Assembly: GCF_024763615.1 (NCBI RefSeq) | Contig: NC_077223.1 | Coordinates: 16,492,001-16,556,000, forward strand | Length of the DNA stretch: 64,000 nt | Origin: Phlebotomus papatasi | Taxonomy: Eukaryota > Arthropoda > Insecta > Diptera > Psychodidae | Direction: 5' to 3' | Part shown: positions 57,735 through 64,000 of the stretch, in pieces | How the letters are laid out: each line of letters opens with the position of its first letter | Position numbering within the stretch: position 1 is the first letter of the stretch | Program-made: the position numbers and the translations under genes | Notes under the pieces: model-generated | What the model was told of the DNA's origin: nothing | Seen by the model: the letters and a program-made list of their open reading frames with translations, nothing else | Database searches by the model: none

Positions 57735-57986
57735 CACTAAGAAAAAAAGAGGGTGCGATTAAATTTTTTTCCTCATAACTTTAACACTTTTTAGGTGTAA
57801 AAATATATCAACATTTTTTAATGTTAATTTTACACCTTTTCAGGGTAAAATTAACATGAAAAAGGGTAACTTTAACCCCCAATACACCTAAAAAGCATAA
57901 TATTTACACCGATTTTGGATCAATACTGCAGGGTAAAAATAACATTTCCGGTATGTTATTTTAACTTTTTCGGATTTCTCTCAGTG
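57735..57986. mobile_element. CACTRAGA MITE with repeated ACACC/GGGTAAAA phrases
   Basis: The ends CACTAAGAAAAA and TTTCTCTCAGTG are inverted, with AATAAA on both sides as a possible duplication. The interior repeats GGTGTAAAAA, GTTAATTTTACACC and GGGTAAAATTAACAT, so local hairpins are abundant. Confidence 0.6.
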
Positions 57987-58052
57987 AATAAATACATAAC
58001 TAATTTTGAGATAATACGAAGGCTTAATAAAATTATTAAACCGGACACCAGA

Positions 58053-58280
58053 AGGGGAATTCTGTAACAGTGTGACAATGTCATATGACAAATTCTTGTG
58101 GTAAAATTCTGGACCAGGTCCACATAAAAGCCCAGTGAGCATCTAATGGCCATTGCAAGGACCTTCATGAAGCTTTTAGTAACTGATATGAGTCGGATTT
58201 ACAATTATTCCATCCGAATTTACCACATAAAAAATTTAAATATGTCATATGACATTGTCATACTGTTACAGAATTCCTCT
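58053..58280. mobile_element. MITE with GGGGAATTCTGTAACAG arms
   Basis: The left arm GGGGAATTCTGTAACAGTGT and the right arm (ACTGTTACAGAATTCCTC) are inverted and continue through ACAATGTCATATGACA for about 40 bases. No coding capacity. Confidence 0.8.
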
Positions 58281-59504
58281 ACAGAACTTAATAGGTTGAC
58301 AAATGATTTTTCTCTGCTTGTGAGCTCAGTCAATTCAAATTCAATAATTAATTACGTATTCGCACACTAAATTTTCATACATAGTTGTGAAAATGTATAA
58401 GAATACCACATAATCCCTAAGGAAATTGTTAAAGGAGTTGTTCAATTATTATACGTGGAATTATAAATGAGATATGTTATCAGGGTTTTCTTTACTTTGA
58501 TTTTCCTTACATCGAAATGAAGATTGACAGACATACTGTTTTTTTTTTTTTTTGAATAATAAGAAATCACACAAACCACCTTGCGGAATTATCGATCAGT
58601 TCAATAATTTTATTATTAATTATTTCATTAAATTTTGCACACTTATTCCTCTATCCCTAATACTTGAATTATTCTTTAGTACTTGTACAAATGATCTTAT
58701 ATTTTCTTGATACGTATAAAGCGTATAAAATACACCGAAAGTGATACTTTTTGTAAAAAATATACCAAAAATCCAAATTTTAAGTTTTTAAAAAATCCTT
58801 TGTCGAAGGGGTTTGACCGGTTTGACCCACATGCTAAAAAATATAGTTCATTTTTAGACTTCAAATTAATTTACTGTGAATAATCCTGACTACTACCTAC
58901 TATTACTCTTAGTCTTTGAGAAGCAAGTAACCCATTAAGAAACATAGAGAAAAAACGAATACGCAATTATCATTGTCCGAATCTTCATAAATGAAAAATA
59001 TAAATAACGTTAAATGGAATAAAATACTTCGTTGCCCATTCAGTTATCGTCAAAGGCATAAAGTGGATATCTCTAACCGTTTGTTTCAAGGTTTATAACT
59101 GAAAAATGGATAAACGATTAATGAATGTATCATAATAATTTTTCATACTTTGTAAGTTTAAGAATACTATCGAAGCATATGAAGATACACTATACGGACC
59201 AGAAGCTCGAATGAAAAATCTGTGCCAATTTCCATATAAAATATTTCTCCTCAAACTTAATAAAATTTAATGTACCCGGCACCGGTTTTCGAGCGATGCA
59301 CGCACTTTAATAATCCAATACAAACCAAGCTTACGAATTGAATAACTTAATTCCATTTTTAATCATACAGTTCTTGTTAAATTGATGAACAATTGCTTTT
59401 ATGAAAAGAAATTTCTTTATACTGACCCTCAGTGTTGGATGTCAAAAAGTAAAGTAAACCTATAATAGTTACCACGTGTCAAGGCATGCATCTGAAACAG
59501 GTCC
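58281..59504. other. Gene-free AT-rich DNA
   Basis: No gene or clear repeat was found. A T15 run lies near 58540. Confidence 0.4.
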
Positions 59505-59740
59505 CGGTCAAAATCCTGAACGCCAAAATCCCGAACGCCAAAATCCCGAAAGACAAAATCCCGAATGGGCCAAAATCCCGAAAGCCAAAATCCCGAATTC
59601 TTAAAAGTGTTACAGCTACTCCCACGATAAACATTTTCCTCCATATAATTTCATCCCATTTAGGATTTTGAAAATTCGGAATTTTGGCCTTTTCGAGATT
59701 TTGGCGTTCGGGATTTTGGCTTTCGGGATTTTGGCTGCCA
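59505..59740. repeat. Inverted pair of AAAATCCCGAAAGCC minisatellite blocks
   Basis: About six units read forwards at 59508-59600 (AAAATCCCGAACGCC, AAAATCCCGAAAGCC). About five units read in the reverse direction at 59663-59738 (GGATTTTGGCTTTCGG), with 60 bases of unrelated sequence between. It is the same unit as the array at 31416-33127, here arranged as a hairpin. Confidence 0.9.
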
Positions 59741-60208
59741 CCGATCGAAAACACACTTTTACTGCATTTACATTTACATTTATCGTGATTACTTACATAT
59801 ACTTTCAGAAGAAATGCCAGTAAGAATATAACTAAATGGACAAAAGCAATATTAAATGAATAGAAACTTTGTAATCGCAGTAAATGTGATTTTAGTAATG
59901 ACCGTCTTGAGACAATCTTACTTGATAAAGGATTAAAAAAGGTACTCACAGGAAGTCTTAGAGTTTTTCACTGATCATGCACTTCATTACATCATTACTG
60001 AACACTATATATGCTCCAGTTGTTTACCAAAAAGTTCATTCTGTCCTTAAGAACTGTTCACGAAACTTTATCACTTCTCTGGAGAACAATTAAGAAAGAC
60101 ATGAATTGAGAAAACTCGATTTGATTTCAATTTTTCAGAATGCCTCATTTTCTTCGCTAGAAAAGGTCCTACATGTTCTCCCCGTTAGTTATTGATATTC
60201 CTTTGAGA
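59741..60208. other. Gene-free AT-rich DNA
   Basis: Nothing supported was found. Confidence 0.4.
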
Positions 60209-60356
60209 TTAACCCTTTAAGGACGAGAACGTCAAAAATTGAAGGTAAGAAAAAATAGTTTTTTCTAACTTTTTAGTGTAAAATACAGCTTTGGAAAGCC
60301 GTAGGAAAAGTTTCACTTTTGGGTCACGGGTGACCCAATCATCCTTAAAGGGTTAA
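60209..60356. mobile_element. Short piggyBac-type MITE (CCCTTTAAGGACGA)
   Basis: TTAA borders enclose CCCTTTAAGGACGAGAAC and its mirrored end (ATCATCCTTAAAGGG). It is 148 bases long. It shares only its termini with the 2305-2819 family; the interior differs and contains GGGTCACGGGTGACCC, a short palindrome. Confidence 0.83.
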
Positions 60357-60394
60357 AGCTTATTGATACTATTCCAATGAAAAAGGAACATGTT

Positions 60395-60898
60395 TACAGT
60401 GGCGCCCAAAACAATAGAATCACTTTGCAAAACTTATATTTTTTTGACTTTTGTATTTTTCCCAATTTGTTGATATAATTCTGAAGTAGAAATCTCGAAA
60501 TTATTAGAATCGTGGAATAAGGGTTGTTTTGGCCGCTAGAGGTCTCTATTTTACACAGAATACGTCAATATTGAAATTCAGTCCGGCCAATAAAATTTTA
60601 AAACTGCCATTTATGGTTTCTAAATATAGCTTTATTTAAACTTATTCGATTTATAGACGACATTCTTTCAATTAATTGAAAGTGATCCTATCGTGTTTTT
60701 CAAACCTAATTTCAATATTGATCTATTCTGTGAAAAATAGAGACCTCTAGCGGCCAAATCAATACTTATTTGATGTAAGGTAATTATTTGAACATTTCTT
60801 TTATCAATATTATTTAAACAAATTAGAATAAACAAAAATGCTAAAGGAAAAATAGTGGTCTTTGCGGAGGTGATTATATTATTTTGGCCGCCACTGTA
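60395..60898. mobile_element. TA-CAGTGGCG pogo/mariner-type MITE with an inner palindrome
   Basis: TA borders enclose CAGTGGCGCCCAAAACAATA and a mirrored right end (TATTATTTTGGCCGCCACTG). A second inverted pair lies inside at about 60530-60565 and 60730-60760 (TTTGGCCGCTAGAGGTCTCT and mirror). No transposase frame. Confidence 0.82.
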
Positions 60899-60911
60899 TA
60901 TTTTAGTCTAT

Positions 60912-61085
60912 TTAGTACTTCACTGTTCTCAAGTGCTTCTGCATAATCAACTTTTCTTTGTGCTGATTCATGTCTTGACCGTTTTTTTCGAGTCCTCGTC
61001 GTGTCCTAAAACCACCAGTTAGTTGTGACAGGAGCCAATATGCAAAGTCAATTATGTAGAAGGACTTGAGAACAGTAACGTGCTA
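60912..61085 (-). mobile_element. MITE with CTGCATTATCGACTTTT arms, copy 2
   Basis: The arms CTTCTGCATAATCAACTTTT and its mirror near 61043-61065 correspond to 26686-26865, as do the inner GACAGGAGCC and GATTCATGTC blocks in inverted order. Confidence 0.65.
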
Positions 61086-61224
61086 AAAAACATACAAATT
61101 ATTAATTAACATACAAAAATTTATAAAGCTAGATAACTCAATAAATAAATTTCAGATTATGGATAGCACACAATACAATTGAAAGACATGGAATAGTTCC
61201 TTGAGATTGGTATCATTTACCGAG

Positions 61225-62090
61225 TACACGGTAAAAACTTTTGGACACTGACCAAAATATTGGAACAAGTTTCCCTTGGAACAAATTTTGTTGGAATCAA
61301 TTTGGACCTAGAGAACATATTTGTTTGTTCCAAAAAGTTTTCTTTACTGTTTTGTTAAGAAATATAGCTACAATTTTGTTACAGCTTTCTTTTGGAACCG
61401 TTTGATACGGTGGAATTTCTACAAATTTGAGTTGATTTTGTTTTATACAAATTTGTTCCTAAAAGTTGGAATAGAATTTGTTGCACACGGCTGTTTTGCT
61501 CCCACTGTCAGGAACAAATTGGTACATTTTCTTTATAACAATATTATTCCTACATCTGTAACATATTTGTTCTAAAAATTTTCGGTGTCCGTGGACGAGG
61601 TAAGTTTTGGAACGAAATTGTTACTCATATGGGGAATCTTTTTGTTCCCATTGTCGGGAACAAATTCGTGTAAGTTGTAAGTGATTTCTTTTTACAATTA
61701 AGGCTTATACTTCAGTCGAGATAGATTTTGGTGGCGAAAGTTCATAAGGAACATCAAATAAAAATCAACTTGAGAGTGTTTTATACAGACGCGTTCATGA
61801 CGAAATCATATGCGTGTGCTAGCAGCAGGAGAGGAAGAGGATCTCGAATTAAAAAAGTGAAACCATGTAGAACGAAAATTGCCACAGATTTGGCGTTCTC
61901 CTCGCTTCGGTGACGGGTGACTGATGAGAGGAGGGATACGATTTTATACGAGACGAGCTATTTTTTTGGAACAAATTCGTTACTAATATTGATTATCTTT
62001 TTGAGTCTCGTAAAATGAACAAGATTGTGCCCAAAATTATGGTGTCCGTGGACGTGCTATTTTTTGGAACAAAGTGCCAAATTTTTTTTT
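61225..62090. repeat. GGAACAAATT-rich degenerate repeat region
   Basis: TTTTGGAACAAATTTGTT-like phrases recur many times. A CACGG...CCGTG pair with TTTTGGACAC/GTGTCCGTGG bounds 61228-61597. The passages at 61589-61650, 61953-62006 and 62041-62080 are imperfect direct repeats (CCGTGGACG, then TTTTTTGGAACAAA, then ATCTTTTTG). Probably two or three decayed, partly overlapping elements. Confidence 0.5.
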
Positions 62091-62100
62091 ACGTACATGA

Positions 62101-63314
62101 CCCCCCGATTTCTATTCGATAAACGGTTACAGTCACGTGAGGTACATAGCGGCACGGGGTGTTTGGATCATGGTCGCATTGTCAACATGAATGGGTGGTC
62201 CTGTGATTGCATAGCCTGAGGCCCATTTACAGCCCCTGCGGAATCCGCCAGTGCTTTTTTCGGCGACTGAGTGCAAAGGAGGGGGCGGCAAGGGCCCTCT
62301 TTGACGCATGTACAACATATGAAATTGCGGTTTTGTATTTTAATGGGAAATCAATAGTGGCGGATATGAAATTTTTAATTATTTTCCCACCAAAATACAA
62401 ACTCATACACATGTGCACAATACACCACAATTTGGTGTGAGAATTAAAGTTATTTTAATGTCATTGTGCGGCTTTCATTGCAAAACAGTATGAGAGGCAA
62501 ATTATTTTGCAATCCATATACTCCATTTTCGCAAATTTATGTGAGGTTGGATGACTAAAAATGTTTGGAATTCATCCGGTGAGGGGATTCAGTATTTTTT
62601 TTTGTCAGCGGACGACAGTGTGTCATAAATTTTAATCCTTCGTCACAATCTCAACCCTTGACTCTGACTTGGAAAATCCACATGATATGATTTTGTTGGA
62701 AATATACAAAGCAATGCGAGAAAGGAAAATTTACCAAGTGCTCGGGAATAAAAGATATTCTCATGACTTTTTTTTCGCGGTGTAACATAAGTAATATAAT
62801 ATTCCTAGTAAAATCGGGTCAGTTTGCATATTAATTAAAAAATTACGTGGGCAATTCAATTTAAAATAAAATGGAACAGTTGCAAAATTTGATAAAATTA
62901 AGCCACTTATATATGTGCATATATTTTTTTGCTTGTTACATTTATAAGTTAAAAAAATATTTGGTATACTTTTATTTACACAACCCAGTTGATGCGAGTT
63001 TGTTTCACCCACTTATTATAAACTGATAAAAATATAATTTTTGGATTTTCTTAAAGTAGAATATTTATATTATGTTACTGCGGTGATTAATTATGGAAAT
63101 AAAAATATAAATTATATTTTAAGTGGATTTATCGGAGTTAAATCGATCGCGACATCCGAGTTTTGTAATCGTCGGAGTTACATGGCTTTACTATAATATT
63201 GAAAAATAAATTGTAAAAATGAATCTTTATGCCCAATGCATATGTAACTTTTATTTTTGTCGGGATCTTGCGAGAATTCCTGATCCTCTATTGGGTATTG
63301 TGTCAAGATTAATA
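62101..63314. other. Gene-free DNA with a GC-richer block
   Basis: The stretch 62140-62300 is GC-richer than the rest, with small open frames on both strands but no recognised domain. The remainder is AT-rich. Confidence 0.35.
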
Positions 63315-63500
63315 TAGGGGAGTTGGGGCTACATTAACCTGGGTCTACATTGAAAGGCTATTTTTCTCATATTTGTAAATGAAGCTAGACTTTACCATAT
63401 AATGTAATTTAGATAGCTGAAACAAATGCAGATCTAGGTCGAGCTTTCTTTAAAAATATGCGAAAGAATAGCATTTTTAGTGTAGCCCCACGTCCCCTTA
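63315..63500. mobile_element. TA-GGGGAGTTGGGGCTACATT MITE
   Basis: TA borders enclose GGGGAGTTGGGGCTACATTA and a mirrored right end (AGTGTAGCCCCACGTCCCC). The terminal core GGGGCTAC is shared with 38491-39123. Confidence 0.83.
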
Positions 63501-64000
63501 CTTATTAAATTTTTACAAAGTATTCCAGAGAAAAATTATTTAAATGGATACAATTTACTTCATGTTCATCTCTTTAAGAGTAAATTACAATAGAATTCTT
63601 AAAGATGCAAATAACCTAATTCTTTGCCACTTTCGAGTTAAATTAAATTTTCATACGGTCTCAGATTTCTGCCCTAATTAATGGTGTGTGTCTGCTTTTT
63701 GTTTTGCTGAGCTGGGTTAAAAGAGCGTCGAGAACAAAAGAAGGGTCCTCCAGGGTGACAAAGGTAAAAGGCCGAAAGAGTTTGGTTGGGGAAAGTAACT
63801 GATTTCCATCTGGAATCCCTCCAGAAATCTGTCAAGTATTCTCCCATCACCTGGGAGACGGATCCTTTTAAGTGTCTTTTTTTTGGGATTGAGGACGGAG
63901 GCTGGATTAGGCATCTCATTGACAAAACCAGTGCTCACGTGATTCTTATGAGGAATTTCACGTGCTGTGGGAAGGTACCTACCCTTAAGAATCAACAATC
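63501..64000. other. Gene-free DNA to the window end
   Basis: Two overlapping minus-strand frames (63674-63998) run towards the window edge. No domain is recognised; a gene continuing beyond 64000 cannot be excluded. Confidence 0.3.

Overview
This window looks like AT-rich nuclear DNA from an insect, most likely a dipteran. The grounds are one intact insect odorant receptor gene, short spliceosomal introns, tRNA-derived SINEs, non-LTR retrotransposon fragments and very many short inverted-repeat transposable elements. No prokaryotic operon, ribosome-binding pattern or CRISPR array is seen. The order cannot be fixed from sequence alone; a nematoceran fly such as a sand fly or mosquito relative is an inference.

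Only one protein-coding host gene can be defended: a two-exon odorant receptor on the + strand (56032-57277). Its second exon is tiny and restores the usual receptor C-terminus after a 73-base phase-0 intron. Nearly everything else is either single-copy-looking non-coding DNA or transposable-element debris.

Layout. 1-2040: a 146-base near-perfect hairpin, then a roughly 1.8 kb block of degenerate about 300-base repeats bounded by 17-base direct repeats. 2305-9085: two copies of a TTAA-flanked piggyBac-type MITE, a 5'-truncated LINE with a 13-base target-site duplication, and an older copy of the same LINE end. 9180-12416: a 3.2 kb coding-dead hAT element with an 8-base duplication, carrying another MITE. 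12460-18733: a decayed retroelement tail, a foldback, a pogo-type MITE and quiet DNA. 18734-29685: many MITEs, a SINE split by a palindromic element, and a 1.7 kb pogo/Tigger-like element that itself holds a hAT MITE. 31416-33127: a 15-base minisatellite with a 223-base higher-order period, split cleanly at a TA by a 594-base element. 33500-51925: a dense series of TA-flanked elements, including two inverted copies of a roughly 1.05 kb element that shares a conserved short reading frame. 53662-55801: a multiply nested MITE cluster ending in three same-family copies about 180-230 bases upstream of the odorant receptor transcript. 57278-64000: more MITEs, a second tRNA-like SINE and an inverted pair of the minisatellite.

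The strongest theme is one terminal signature. About 22 elements in roughly a dozen internally unrelated families begin TA-(A/G)GGG-A-rich and end with the mirror image, which suggests cross-mobilisation by one Tc1/mariner-like machinery. Many insertions are nested, and in several cases a sibling copy provides the empty site, so the relative order of insertion can be read directly. Similarity statements are by eye; no alignment or database search was run.
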